Positions 7,411 to 14,274 are shown, numbered from the stretch's first letter. The stretch: DNA of 64,000 nucleotides from Reichenbachiella ulvae (GCF_025833875.1 NZ_JAOYOD010000001.1:3162001-3226000), one strand, 5' to 3'. Numbers and translations are program-made. Notes: generated by a model not told the origin, from the sequence alone.

Positions 7411-7884
7411 TCGCTTGTGTACTAATGCCTTGGGATGATTCAGAAATGTACTTCAGGATAGGACATTCTGAGCCAAGTTTATTATTCTCAAAATGCTGGC
7501 TTGAAGTAAAACAATAAAGCAAGCTAAAACAAGATATAAGCGAATTAAGTAGCTTTGATTTCGGGCCTCACGGCCCACCGCCCAAGGCTGCGGTCTTGGG
7601 GCTGACCTGGCACAAACGTGCTGGGTCTAAATTTTTAATAGAAGGTGAAGGGAAAAATAGAAACGGTCGCCTGCTGCTGCGCTCAGAGTATTAATCTGCT
7701 GCTCGTGTTCCCCGCTTCGGTCCAAATCTACCCATAATACTATCAAGCCTACCCCACAGCAAAAAAATAGCCGCAACCCGATCGAGCTGAGGCCAAACCA
7801 ACCATTGAGCATAACTCAATTTTTTTATGAAGGTAGAAATAATCAGAATTAATCTAAAACCTCTCAATTCTTATCAGTAGTAGG
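7411..7884. other. Gene-free region with a cluster of three hairpins
   Basis: No convincing gene is seen between hsdM and the repeat arrays. Three consecutive stem-loops are visible: GGGCC/GGCCC (7563-7567 with 7572-7576), CCCAAG/CTTGGG (7581-7586 with 7595-7600) and a 9-bp stem with two mismatches or GU pairs (7605-7613 with 7618-7626). A 61-codon open frame at 7627-7812 on the minus strand has unnatural composition and no family resemblance, so it is not called a gene. The hsdM promoter must lie within the first 150 bases. Confidence 0.5.
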
Positions 7885-8073
7885 CCCCGGGCGACCAACG
7901 GTACCTCTCGGGAGATCTGGACTATTCTCCGGGAGACTTTGACTCTCTCCCGGGTGACCTTATGGCCGTCCCGGGCCACTTGTAGCCCTTCCCGGGACAA
8001 TCTGAGGGATCCCCGGGAGAGTTATACCCCTTCCCGGGAGACTTCGGACCCGTCCCGGGACCCGGGAGCAGCC
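7885..8073. repeat. 21-bp periodic array A, core CCCGGGAGACTT
   Basis: Nine units follow each other with an exact 21-bp period: CGGG starts at 7888, 7909, 7930, 7951, 7972, 7993, 8014, 8035 and 8056. The first 12-13 positions are conserved around CCCGGGAGACTT and the last 8-9 vary freely from unit to unit. An extra CCCGGG lies out of phase at 8061-8066. No reading frame stays open through the array on either strand. It is not a CRISPR: the conserved part is too short and degenerate and the spacers are only 8-9 bp. Confidence 0.92.
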
Positions 8074-8094
8074 GGATAAAGGCCAATAAACCTA

Positions 8095-8262
8095 CTCCCT
8101 GCGCGAATTAGGCCCTGTCCTGCGCCAACCTAACAGCTCCCTGCGGGACTTGGCATGCCTCCTGCGGGACTTCAAAGGCTCCCTGCGCGACCTGGAGGGT
8201 TCCCTGCGCGACTTTTGGCCCGTCCTGCGCCAATTTCTACCCTCCCTGCGGCCCTAGCCGTC
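8095..8262. repeat. 21-bp periodic array B, core CCTGCGCGACTT
   Basis: Eight units with an exact 21-bp period: CTGCG starts at 8099, 8120, 8141, 8162, 8183, 8204, 8225 and 8246. The core TCCCTGCGCGACTT is variable at one or two positions, with a 7-bp variable remainder. It continues the register of array A to within 1 bp after one degenerate unit (8074-8094), and shares the TCCC start and GACTT end of the core while the middle differs. The minus strand is open for about 57 codons without a start codon, encoding a repeated SRRE-like heptapeptide, probably by chance of the 21-bp period. Confidence 0.92.
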
Positions 8263-8295
8263 AGGCAGGGATTAGCATGGGATATAAGGATGAGG

Positions 8296-8331
8296 TCTAG
8301 AATCCAGCGATCTAAGGTCTAAGATCTAATA
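8296..8331. repeat. Short heptamer-phased TCTA repeat
   Basis: TCTA (once TCCA) occurs at 8296, 8303, 8311, 8318 and 8325, that is, every 7 bp with one 8-bp step, just downstream of the tRNA-Arg 3' end. The same TCTA heptamer pattern recurs in the longer array at 24865-24974. Confidence 0.6.
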
Positions 8332-8337
8332 GAAGTG

Positions 8338-8409
8338 TAGCCCTGCCAGGGATCGAACCTGGATCAATCGTTTAGGAAACGACTATTCTATCCGTTGAAC
8401 TACAGGGCC
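8338..8409 (-). tRNA. tRNA-Arg (CCT)
   Basis: A complete cloverleaf on the minus strand: acceptor GGCCCTG/CAGGGCT (G-U at 1-72), D stem GTTC/GAAT, anticodon stem GTCGT/ACGAT with loop TTCCTAA (anticodon CCT), T arm CCAGG-TTCGATC-CCTGG and discriminator A at 8338. CCA is not encoded. It reads AGG codons. tRNA-Arg(CCT) genes are common integration targets in Bacteroidota, but no duplicated 3' end is seen nearby. Confidence 0.93.
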
Positions 8410-8427
8410 AGAGTGTAACAAATCTAA

Positions 8428-8454
8428 AAAGCCCGAACTAAATATTCAGGCTTT
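8428..8454 (-). terminator. Intrinsic terminator of trxA
   Basis: A 10-bp stem (AAAGCCCGAA 8428-8437 with TTCAGGCTTT 8445-8454, one G-U pair) is followed on the minus strand by a T-rich tract. It ends trxA transcription before the tRNA-Arg gene. Confidence 0.75.
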
Positions 8455-8520
8455 CTGTGTTTTTTCAATAGACGATTTTAACAAGCACGCCCACCTATTC
8501 ACTATTAACTCATCATCCTA

Positions 8521-8817
8521 TTAACAATTAGCCTCTATCAGCTGCTTAAGTTGTTCCTTGCCAGCCGTGCCCGAGTGCCTCCACAGGATCTTGCCTTGTT
8601 TGAACAGGATCAGGGTCGGGATGCTTTGGATCTGATAGACCTGGGAGGCCTTTTGGTTCTTGTCCACGTCCACTTTGATCACCTTTCCCTTGCCATTGAG
8701 TTCGGCAGAAAGCTCCTCCAGCACAGGCGCCATCATCTTGCAAGGCCCGCACCAGTCTGCATAAAAATCCACCAACACCGGTTGGTCACTATTAATCATA
8801 TCTGCGAATGTTGCCAT
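8521..8817 (-). CDS. trxA: Thioredoxin
   Basis: A 98-aa single-domain cytoplasmic thioredoxin with the redox site WCGPC (Cys23, Cys26), the cis-Pro segment QSIPTLILF and no signal peptide. It reduces protein disulfides and, in many bacteria, protein persulfides and thiosulfonates formed during sulfide handling. It stands alone with its own terminator. Its promoter region carries a near-copy of the GTAAC-N4-GTTAC palindrome 61 bp upstream of the ATG, at the same position as in the rhodanese and SulP promoters, so it is predicted to belong to the same sulfur-responsive regulon. Confidence 0.97.
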   Translation of the reverse strand: MATFADMINSDQPVLVDFYADWCGPCKMMAPVLEELSAELNGKGKVIKVDVDKNQKASQVYQIQSIPTLILFKQGKILWRHSGTAGKEQLKQLIEANC

Positions 8818-8841
8818 GTCTTATTCTGTTTTATTGATATA

Positions 8842-8885
8842 CAAAATTGCCCCACAAAGAGTTTCTAAAACGATACAATTGTTAC
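8842..8885 (-). promoter_or_regulatory. trxA promoter with imperfect GTAAC-N4-GTTAC operator
   Basis: The minus strand carries GTAACAATTGTATC (8872-8885), one perfect half and one degenerate half. The -7-like element CAATTTTG (8842-8849) is 7 of 8 to TAnnTTTG. The operator centre is 33 bp from the -7 centre, identical to the spacing at the three better sites in this window. Confidence 0.6.
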
Positions 8886-8931
8886 AAACCATAATTCGTC
8901 AGGTTTTAAATCCCCCAGCCTCACTTCACCA

Positions 8932-9065
8932 CAATGTTATTAAGTTAAGCCCTCTGCCCTAAATGTTACCCGTCATTCCCCTTACTTGATAGGGGAATCT
9001 CACTGCAAGCAGAGCTGGAGATGCCCCGGTCAAGCCGGAGCATGACGCTTAACTTAATAGCATTG
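8932..9065. repeat. MITE-like element with 19-bp terminal inverted repeats
   Basis: CAATGTTATTAAGTTAAGC (8932-8950) and its inverted copy (9047-9065) match at 18 of 19 positions and enclose about 96 bp. The inside holds a second inverted motif (GTCATTCCCC ... GCATGAC, with CCGGTCAAGCCGG). No coding capacity is present. It looks like a short non-autonomous, strongly foldable repeat element. No target duplication is obvious. Confidence 0.65.
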
Positions 9066-9167
9066 CACACCACTGTGCCCCATTCATTTCTTTGATTACT
9101 TTCTTCACCGAAACGTCGGACCGCAAGGAAGAAAGTAATGTCAGCGGGCCAGACGAATTATCCAACA

Positions 9168-9206
9168 ACAAAAAAAAAAGCGTCAGCTGAATCTCCTTCT
9201 ACCAAC
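9168..9206 (-). terminator. Probable terminator of lemA
   Basis: On the minus strand a short stem (AGCGT ... ACGCT with an inner CAGCTG) is followed by ten T. The stem is only 5 bp, so efficiency is uncertain, but the long T run and the place just after lemA support the call. Confidence 0.5.
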
Positions 9207-9234
9207 GCTCCTATTCTTTTATGCTCTCAAGTCT

Positions 9235-9828
9235 TTAAAACTCCACCGTAGGCGCTTTCTCTGTGCCAGCATCGGATTGGAAATATCCTTTTTCCTGGAA
9301 TCCAAACATACCCGCCCAGATACGACCTGGAAAGTCCGTCACCAGTACATTGTAGGCCTTTACTGCATCGTTGAAGCGATTGCGTTCCACGGCGATTCTG
9401 TTTTCAGTTCCTTCCAACTGTGCCTGTAGCTCGGAGAAGTTTTTGTTCGCCTTCAGGTCAGGATAGCGCTCTACCGATACCAGTAGCTTGGACAAAGCAG
9501 AGGACAATTCACCCTGCGCTTGCTGAAACTTCTGAATCGAAGCGGCATTCAGGTTAGAAGCATCGATCGTCGTGCTGGTCGCTTTCGCTCTGGCATTGAC
9601 TACTGCCTCCAACGTTTCCTTCTCATGATCGGCATAGCCTTTCACCACATTCACCAGATTAGGGATCAAATCTGCCCTGCGCTGATATTGCGATTCTACC
9701 TTGGCCCACTGAGCTTTGACACCCTGATCGGCACGGTTCATACTATTGAAAGTACCCTTGATACTGCTGTAGATCAGGAACAATCCTACTACAACTACTC
9801 CTATTATGATATACGACTTTTTACTCAT
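9235..9828 (-). CDS. lemA: LemA family membrane protein
   Basis: A 197-aa LemA protein: one N-terminal membrane anchor (IIIGVVVVGLFLIYSSI, residues 5-21) followed by the conserved helical domain (VKAQWAKVESQYQRRADLIP, then NLVNVVKGYADHEKETLEAV). The C-terminal FPGRIWAGMFGFQEKGYF is diagnostic. The molecular function is unknown. The family is very often next to TPM-domain proteins, as here, and is thought to act with them at the membrane. It is divergent from the TPM gene at 9871 with only 42 bp between the starts, so the two promoters overlap. Confidence 0.95.
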   Translation of the reverse strand: MSKKSYIIIGVVVVGLFLIYSSIKGTFNSMNRADQGVKAQWAKVESQYQRRADLIPNLVNVVKGYADHEKETLEAVVNARAKATSTTIDASNLNAASIQKFQQAQGELSSALSKLLVSVERYPDLKANKNFSELQAQLEGTENRIAVERNRFNDAVKAYNVLVTDFPGRIWAGMFGFQEKGYFQSDAGTEKAPTVEF

Positions 9829-9870
9829 GTTTCTATTGATTAGGCAACAAATCTAACTATTTTAGCTGCA

Positions 9871-10752
9871 ATGAAAATCAAGAATATTCAAACTGTTTTT
9901 GTCCTGCTGTGTTTCATTTTTTCGCACTTTTTTGTGCACGCAGCAGACGAAGTTCCCGTTCCTGAACTCTCCGGTAGAGTCATAGACCAGACTGCCACCC
10001 TCAGCTCTTCGGACATCAGTCACTTCACCAACAAGCTCGCTCAGTTCGAACAAAGAAAAGGCAGTCAGCTAACGGTACTGATCCTACCTACCACTGGACC
10101 AGAGACGATCGAGCAGTATGGCATCAAAGTAGCAGAGGCCTGGCAAATCGGTCGCGGGGGAGTCGACGATGGTGTGATCCTAATAGTCGCCAAGCAGGAC
10201 CGAAAAGTAAGAATAGAAGTAGGCTATGGTCTGGAGGGAGCGATCCCCGATATCTATGCCAAACGCATCATCGACAATATAATCGTGCCCGAGTTCAGAA
10301 ACGGGCAATTCATCTCAGGGATCGACGAAGGACTGGATGCTCTGATCAAACTAGTAGATGGCGAAGAGCTGCCAGTTGTCACCCAAACGAAAACCAAAAG
10401 CAAGCGTCACTCCTTCTCACTAGGCGGGGTATTGATTGCGGCGATCATCATCACGGTCATCAGCAGTCTGTTCAAAAACAAATTTGTAAAAATCGCCATC
10501 TCGATTGTATTGGCGATCATCGTGGGCTTCATATTCAGTAGTGCCATCATATCGATAGTGACCTTTGTGATCTCCCTACTCTTTGGCATCAAAGGAGGCC
10601 GCGGTGGCGGTGGAGGCGGATACTACGGGGGTGGATACTATGGCAGTAGTGGCGGATTTGGTGGCTTCTCAGGAGGCGGCGGTTTCGGTGGCGGTGGCTT
10701 CTCTGGGGGAGGCGGCGGATTTGGCGGAGGCGGTGCTTCCGGTGGCTGGTAA
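9871..10752 (+). CDS. TPM-domain membrane protein (YgcG-like) with Gly-rich tail
   Basis: 293 aa. A signal peptide (about 1-24, cleavage near VHAAD) is followed by a TPM/YgcG domain (about 30-150: LSGRVIDQTATLSSSDI, WQIGRGGVDDGVILIVAKQD, YGLEGAIPDIYAKRII). One or two membrane segments (about 185-240) come next, then a C-terminal run of about 55 residues that is almost only Gly, Tyr, Phe and Ser. The TPM domain faces the periplasm. Plant TPM proteins repair photosystem II; the bacterial role is unknown. It pairs with lemA and with the second TPM gene downstream (32 bp gap). The low-complexity tail often ends such proteins. Confidence 0.93.
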   Translation: MKIKNIQTVFVLLCFIFSHFFVHAADEVPVPELSGRVIDQTATLSSSDISHFTNKLAQFEQRKGSQLTVLILPTTGPETIEQYGIKVAEAWQIGRGGVDDGVILIVAKQDRKVRIEVGYGLEGAIPDIYAKRIIDNIIVPEFRNGQFISGIDEGLDALIKLVDGEELPVVTQTKTKSKRHSFSLGGVLIAAIIITVISSLFKNKFVKIAISIVLAIIVGFIFSSAIISIVTFVISLLFGIKGGRGGGGGGYYGGGYYGSSGGFGGFSGGGGFGGGGFSGGGGGFGGGGASGGW

Positions 10753-10784
10753 ACCCTTTTTTCACACCTTACAATCTCGCAACT

Positions 10785-11438
10785 ATGAATAAGAAATTTA
10801 CATTTTCAGAAGAAGATAAAAAAGTAGTAAAAGAGGCCATCGAAAGCCTCGAAAACGAATCCTCAGGAGAAATCGTCATCTATTTTGCTCGCTCGAGCGA
10901 CGACTATTCGGAGGCCAGCTGGAAGCTATCCGCCATACTCGGTGTGGCAGGCTTGGCACTATTGGGCTGCCTGTCCTGGCTATGGATGCTCCCAGAGAAT
11001 TTCACCCTGCTCAACACCAGCATCTACATCAGTGCATTGATGGCCGCTGGATTCTTGCTACTACTTTTCGTGCCCAAACTCAGGCTGGGCTTCATTCCCG
11101 ACGAGGTGGTAGCCCATCGCGTGCTCACCAAGGCCCGCGACATGTTCCTGCAAGAGGAAGTATTCACGACGATCGACCGCACGGGCATCCTCATCTACGT
11201 GAGTGAACTGGAGCATCAGGTACAGGTGATCGGAGACAAAGGGATCAACCAAAAGATACAACCCAGCGACTGGACCGAAGTGGTAGGTCTGGTAATAGAA
11301 GGAATCAAAGGCAATCAAACGGCCAAGGGTCTGGCCAATGCCGTGCTCAAATGCAAAGACCTGCTCCTGGCCAACGGTTTCGTCGTACGACCCGACGATA
11401 CCAATGAGCTTTCGGATGAGATTAGGATTGAGGAGTAA
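10785..11438 (+). CDS. TPM-domain protein, membrane-associated
   Basis: 217 aa without a signal peptide. The N-terminal helix (EEDKKVVKEAIESLENESSG) leads into the TPM fold (SSGEIVIYFARSS ... DRTGILIYVSELEHQVQVIG). Two membrane segments are inserted in the middle (about 49-66 and 80-97). It is in an operon with the longer TPM protein 32 bp upstream. A LemA, a long TPM and a short TPM gene together are a recurrent Bacteroidota set, so they probably work as one membrane complex of unknown function. Confidence 0.9.
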   Translation: MNKKFTFSEEDKKVVKEAIESLENESSGEIVIYFARSSDDYSEASWKLSAILGVAGLALLGCLSWLWMLPENFTLLNTSIYISALMAAGFLLLLFVPKLRLGFIPDEVVAHRVLTKARDMFLQEEVFTTIDRTGILIYVSELEHQVQVIGDKGINQKIQPSDWTEVVGLVIEGIKGNQTAKGLANAVLKCKDLLLANGFVVRPDDTNELSDEIRIEE

Positions 11439-11448
11439 TTCCTGGCTG

Positions 11449-11731
11449 TCCGCTTAGCGCTGAAAGCAAACCGCTTTCTGCCAATTTCTTGTTGTAGTTT
11501 GATTCTACTTTATTTTGTCTTTCCGAAAGGCTAAGCCTTAGTATTATAAGGCCACAAATGCTGAATGACCTAATAGCAAATGATGCTAAAACATTGGTTT
11601 TTACAAATACGTCATTGGTACTCTGGAGACCAGCCTACCGGACAGACAGGGATCTAAAGCGATTCACAGATCAAGAAACACAAGTAAAATAAAAGCGCAG
11701 CAGTCAGCGTTTAGCACCCTGCGCTTAGCCC
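11449..11731. repeat. Heptamer-phased GCGCTNA repeats
   Basis: Two short runs with a 7-bp period are seen in this gap: CCGCTTA-GCGCTGA-AAGCAAA-CCGCTTT (about 11453-11480), and GCGCAGC-AGTCAGC-GTTTAGC-ACCCTGC-GCTTAGC (about 11695-11729). The second also forms the terminator hairpin of the YeeE operon. No gene is present in the 295-bp gap. Confidence 0.5.
11688..11726 (-). terminator. Terminator of rhodanese-YeeE operon
   Basis: An 8-bp stem AAGCGCAG (11693-11700) with CTGCGCTT (11719-11726) is followed on the minus strand by TTTTATTTT. It lies 7 bp after the stop of the last YeeE gene. Confidence 0.7.
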
Positions 11732-11733
11732 CA

Positions 11734-12147
11734 CTAATGCGGCAAATACTTCCTCAACAATCCGTAAAGAAAAGCACCCACCGTAGCGCCTAGGATCACG
11801 ACTAAAAAGACCGGAGCGCCGTGTCCTGCGATGATAAACATCGGACCCGGACATGCACCTGTCATCGCCCAGCCCATACCAAAGATGCTACCGCCAATCA
11901 GGAGGGCTTTGAAGCCATTTTCCTTCGGTTCGATATTCATTTCCATCCCATCCAGTCCACGCAGATGAAAGCGCTTGATCAAAGCAATGGATATCGCCCC
12001 GACGATCACTGCCGATCCGATCACTCCATACATATGAAAAGACTCGAAGCGAAACATCTCATAGATTCGAAACCACGAGATCACTTCTGTTTTGCTCAGT
12101 ACAATACCAAAAAATATTCCTGTAACTAAAAACTTGATAAACTTCAT
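11734..12147 (-). CDS. YeeE/YedE-family half transporter (DUF6691), sulfur transport
   Basis: A 137-aa membrane protein with four hydrophobic segments and the family signature GMGWAMTGACPGP, whose Cys corresponds to the substrate-relay Cys of the YeeE/TsuA thiosulfate channel. In Bacteroidota the channel is split into two half-size proteins. This is the second half, 12 bp after the first (12160-12747). Together with the rhodanese upstream they probably import or move thiosulfate, sulfite or sulfane sulfur. The operon promoter carries the GTAAC-N4-GTTAC site. Confidence 0.9.
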   Translation of the reverse strand: MKFIKFLVTGIFFGIVLSKTEVISWFRIYEMFRFESFHMYGVIGSAVIVGAISIALIKRFHLRGLDGMEMNIEPKENGFKALLIGGSIFGMGWAMTGACPGPMFIIAGHGAPVFLVVILGATVGAFLYGLLRKYLPH

Positions 12148-12159
12148 AAGAGACGAAAA

Positions 12160-12747
12160 TTATAGGGTAAGCAAATGAGGAAGGATTAGATGTGTCATCA
12201 ACAATCCTCCGATAAAAAAACCAATGACGGCTACCAACGAAGGCAGCTCCAGATTGCTAAGGCCCGTGATGGCATGTCCAGAGGTACACCCCCCGGCATA
12301 GCGCGTACCGAACCCTACTAGGATACCTCCTCCCAGTAGCATGATCATCCCTTGCAGGGTCATCAGATTGTCCCACGAAAAAATCTCTAGCGGCAGGTAG
12401 TCTGCACCAGGATTCGCTATCCCATACTGAATCAGACTCTCCTTAGTACTCTCACTGATCGCTACTGCAGTATCAGGAGTCAAATAAACATGCGATATAT
12501 ACCCACCTATCAAGGTCCCCAGAACGAAGACCAAATTCCAAACGTTTTGCTTCCAGTCGACCCGGAAGTAATCGACCCAGCGACCCGCACCGGCGATGCT
12601 ACACATCGTCTCCAGGTTGCTCGAGATCCCGAATCGTTTTCCAAAATACATCAGGGCTACTAAAACCCCTGCGATCAACGGCCCACCCACATACCAGGGC
12701 CATGGTTGACTTATCCACTCCATCCTTTTTTTATTTATTATACGCAA
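12160..12747 (-). CDS. YeeE/YedE-family half transporter, sulfur transport
   Basis: 195 aa, about five to six membrane segments. The signature RYAGGCTSGHAITGL holds the conserved Cys and Gly residues of the YeeE/YedE fold. It forms the N-terminal half of the split thiosulfate-type channel, with the DUF6691 protein 12 bp downstream as the other half. The conserved cysteines of the two halves are thought to line the substrate path by transient S-S-SO3 contacts. It is co-oriented with the rhodanese at 12822-13142, which could accept the imported sulfane sulfur on its cysteine. Confidence 0.9.
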   Translation of the reverse strand: MRIINKKRMEWISQPWPWYVGGPLIAGVLVALMYFGKRFGISSNLETMCSIAGAGRWVDYFRVDWKQNVWNLVFVLGTLIGGYISHVYLTPDTAVAISESTKESLIQYGIANPGADYLPLEIFSWDNLMTLQGMIMLLGGGILVGFGTRYAGGCTSGHAITGLSNLELPSLVAVIGFFIGGLLMTHLILPHLLTL

Positions 12748-12770
12748 ACTTAGGTATGTACATACAAATA

Positions 12771-12796
12771 ATCCCCGTGAAAAGTTTCACGGGGAT
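12771..12796 (-). terminator. Hairpin between rhodanese and YeeE genes (attenuator or processing site)
   Basis: A perfect 12-bp inverted repeat ATCCCCGTGAAA (12771-12782) with TTTCACGGGGAT (12785-12796). On the minus strand it is followed by TTATTTGT, only a weak T tail, so it may attenuate rather than end transcription into the YeeE genes, giving more rhodanese than transporter. Confidence 0.6.
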
Positions 12797-12821
12797 CTAC
12801 CACTTAGTCAACCAAAAATTA

Positions 12822-13142
12822 TTAGATGCTCTGCATCACGCCATTGAGAGACATCCAGCCACCGCCATTGTATGCTTCGATACCGGCAGATTTGGCCTGA
12901 CTAGTCGCCATTCCGCTGCGCATACCGCTAGCACAGCAAAACACGACAGGCTTACCACTTGCCTTTAATTCTTTCATTTTTGAACCTATAGAATCCAAAG
13001 GGATATTTTTCGCTCCATCTACATGTCCTCCCATAAATTCACCCTGCGAACGTACATCCACGATCACAGCGCCGTTTTTTAATGCTTCTATCATCGCTGC
13101 TTTTCTTTTTTTACCTATTCCGAATAACTCGAGTAATCCCAT
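12822..13142 (-). CDS. Rhodanese-like sulfurtransferase
   Basis: A 106-aa single-domain rhodanese. The fold runs from IVDVRSQGEF (about 33-42) to the active loop FCCASGMRSG, whose second Cys is expected to carry the persulfide. I chose the ATG at 13142 (MGLLELFGIGKK). The frame is open further upstream, but that would run into the promoter and its operator at 13166-13209. It moves sulfane sulfur between low-molecular-weight thiols and proteins. It is the first gene of an operon with two YeeE-type half transporters. Confidence 0.93.
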   Translation of the reverse strand: MGLLELFGIGKKRKAAMIEALKNGAVIVDVRSQGEFMGGHVDGAKNIPLDSIGSKMKELKASGKPVVFCCASGMRSGMATSQAKSAGIEAYNGGGWMSLNGVMQSI

Positions 13143-13165
13143 GTTTACCTTATTAATTATGTCTA

Positions 13166-13209
13166 CAAAAATACGCGCCTGCACCACGCGAGTTTGTAAC
13201 AATTGTTAC
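13166..13209 (-). promoter_or_regulatory. Rhodanese-YeeE operon promoter with perfect GTAAC-N4-GTTAC operator
   Basis: GTAACAATTGTTAC (13196-13209) is a perfect 14-bp palindrome. The minus strand -7 box TATTTTTG (13166-13173) has its centre 33 bp away, and the ATG follows 28 bp from the -7 centre. The geometry places the palindrome near -40 from the expected start, a class II activator position for Crp/Fnr proteins. Confidence 0.8.
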
Positions 13210-13223
13210 CGGGAGGGGAATGA

Positions 13224-13457
13224 AACTCAAGATTTTGAGAATCAAGAACCAGGAGAGTTGGAGCCAGGAGTCAATAGTCCGTAGAGTATTATAGCTAGGC
13301 GCTATCCGCTTTGCGCTGAACGCTTTATTTTTTGAGGTAAGAAGTCGAAATTCATTAGTCCTTCCTCGGGGAAGGTGCCGAAGGCGGAAGCCTGCCTGAC
13401 GGTAGTCCGGGGGTTAAATAGTCGGGAGACCAGAGTCGAGAGTCAATACAGCAAACC
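13224..13457. repeat. Several short heptamer-phased repeats
   Basis: Three runs with a 7-bp step are seen in this gene-free stretch: CAAGAAC-CAGGAGA-GTTGGAGC-CAGGAGT-CAATAGT (about 13245-13281, one 8-bp step), GCGCTAT-CCGCTTT-GCGCTGA-ACGCTTT (about 13299-13326), and AGTCGGG-AGACCAG-AGTCGAG-AGTCAAT (13430-13457). Each has a different conserved core. They resemble in style the STRR heptamers known from cyanobacteria. Confidence 0.55.
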
Positions 13458-13471
13458 ATAATTAAGAACAA

Positions 13472-13507
13472 TTCCCCCTTTTGCAAAGGGGGCTAGGGGG
13501 ATTGAAA
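13472..13507. repeat. Bacteroidota intergenic palindrome (GGCTAGGGGGAT family), copy 1
   Basis: TTCCCCCTTTTGCAAAGGGG followed by GCTAGGGGGATTG folds into a stem and carries the GGCTAGGGGGAT tail. A second copy, CCCCCTTTGAAGGGGGCTAG with GGGGATG, is the insertion target of the IS at 15567-16720. The family is widespread between Bacteroidota genes; its role is unknown. Confidence 0.7.
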
Positions 13508-13650
13508 CGATACAGATCAAAAAAACTATAAACCAAGCTCCCCTCGCCCTAATCAACGTCACTCCGACAGAGTAGAACAGGACGTGAGTCCTGAGCTAGG
13601 ACGAGGCCTGCACGCGGCAGGCGTGATTCTGGTGCTCTGATGGCAGGTAG

Positions 13651-13872
13651 CCGCCATCAGCACTGCTCTTCGAACCAGAATTCTCCTCACTATCGTTCGT
13701 TCGAATTGACGCTGGAGAGGACGACCTTCAGCTCCACAGTATTGTCATCAGGCATATTTGCGACTATCCGAGAGATGGTTTATTGTTGAATCCAAGTCAG
13801 CCTTTAGGAGTAGATAGTTTATCTGAAATAGATATGACATATATTGGTCCATATTTACTTACTCATTATTAA
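13651..13872 (+). pseudogene. Possible C-terminal remnant of a coding gene
   Basis: A 73-codon frame without a start codon is open from after a TAG at 13648 to the TAA at 13870-13872. The last 40 residues look like real protein (RHICDYPRDGLLLNPSQP, then LGVDSLSEIDMTYIGPYL) and codon use fits the genome. Upstream, the DNA turns GC-rich and palindromic (about 13590-13670), as if a repeat had replaced the 5' part. The TonB-like gene starts 6 bp after this stop, so it may once have been the second gene of an operon. No family can be named. Confidence 0.35.
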
Positions 13873-13878
13873 AACCAC

Positions 13879-14274
13879 ATGAAAAAGATAATTCTTCTTG
13901 CATTCATCCTCTCTTTGGGATTTTCAGTAACAGCCCAAGAACAAGATTATACATTTGAGCAACTTGAGGTACAGCCAGAATTTAAAGGAGGAATGAGCGA
14001 ATTCTTTAAATATATCGCTAAAAATATGCACTATCCAGCTGATGCAAGAAATGAAGGAGTTCAAGGAAAAGTGCTTGTCCAATTTGTGGTAACTAAAACA
14101 GGAGAAATCGACGACAACTCAATAGAGGTCAAACAAGGATTATATCCATCTCTAGATGAAGAAGCTATCAGACTAATAAAAGAATGTCCAGATTGGATAC
14201 CAGGAAGAATAACAAAGAAGGGTGAAGCAGCACCAACTAGACTGGTTATACCAATCCATATTAACCTGAGATAG
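13879..14274 (+). CDS. TonB C-terminal-domain protein (energy-transducer-like), exported
   Basis: 131 aa: a signal peptide (about 1-19, ending VTAQ) and directly after it a TonB C-terminal domain (EVQPEFKGGMSEFFKYIA, GVQGKVLVQFVVTKTGEID, DWIPGRITKKGEAAPTRLVI). There is no membrane anchor helix beyond the signal peptide and no Pro-rich linker, so it cannot span the periplasm as classical TonB does. Such short secreted or lipid-free TonB_C proteins are frequent in Bacteroidota and may bind outer-membrane transporters or other proteins. No partner gene is adjacent except the toxin-antitoxin pair downstream. Confidence 0.85.
   Translation: MKKIILLAFILSLGFSVTAQEQDYTFEQLEVQPEFKGGMSEFFKYIAKNMHYPADARNEGVQGKVLVQFVVTKTGEIDDNSIEVKQGLYPSLDEEAIRLIKECPDWIPGRITKKGEAAPTRLVIPIHINLR

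Noticed and set aside
7627..7812. 61-aa reading frame on the minus strand
   Set aside because: Composition is unlike the neighbouring genes, no domain or signal is seen, and it lies in a region of hairpins and repeats.
7885..8262. CRISPR array
   Set aside because: The period is 21 bp with a degenerate 12-bp core and 7-9 variable bases. CRISPR repeats are longer and nearly identical with spacers of about 30 bp, and no cas gene is present.
8095..8262. Coding array of heptapeptides (SRRE repeats) on the minus strand
   Set aside because: The frame is open for about 57 codons only, has no start codon, is bounded by stops, and the register of array A beside it is not open.
10583..10792. 69-aa frame overlapping the Gly-rich tail of the TPM protein
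   Set aside because: It is a shifted reading of the GGC/GGT repeats and ends at the start of the next gene.
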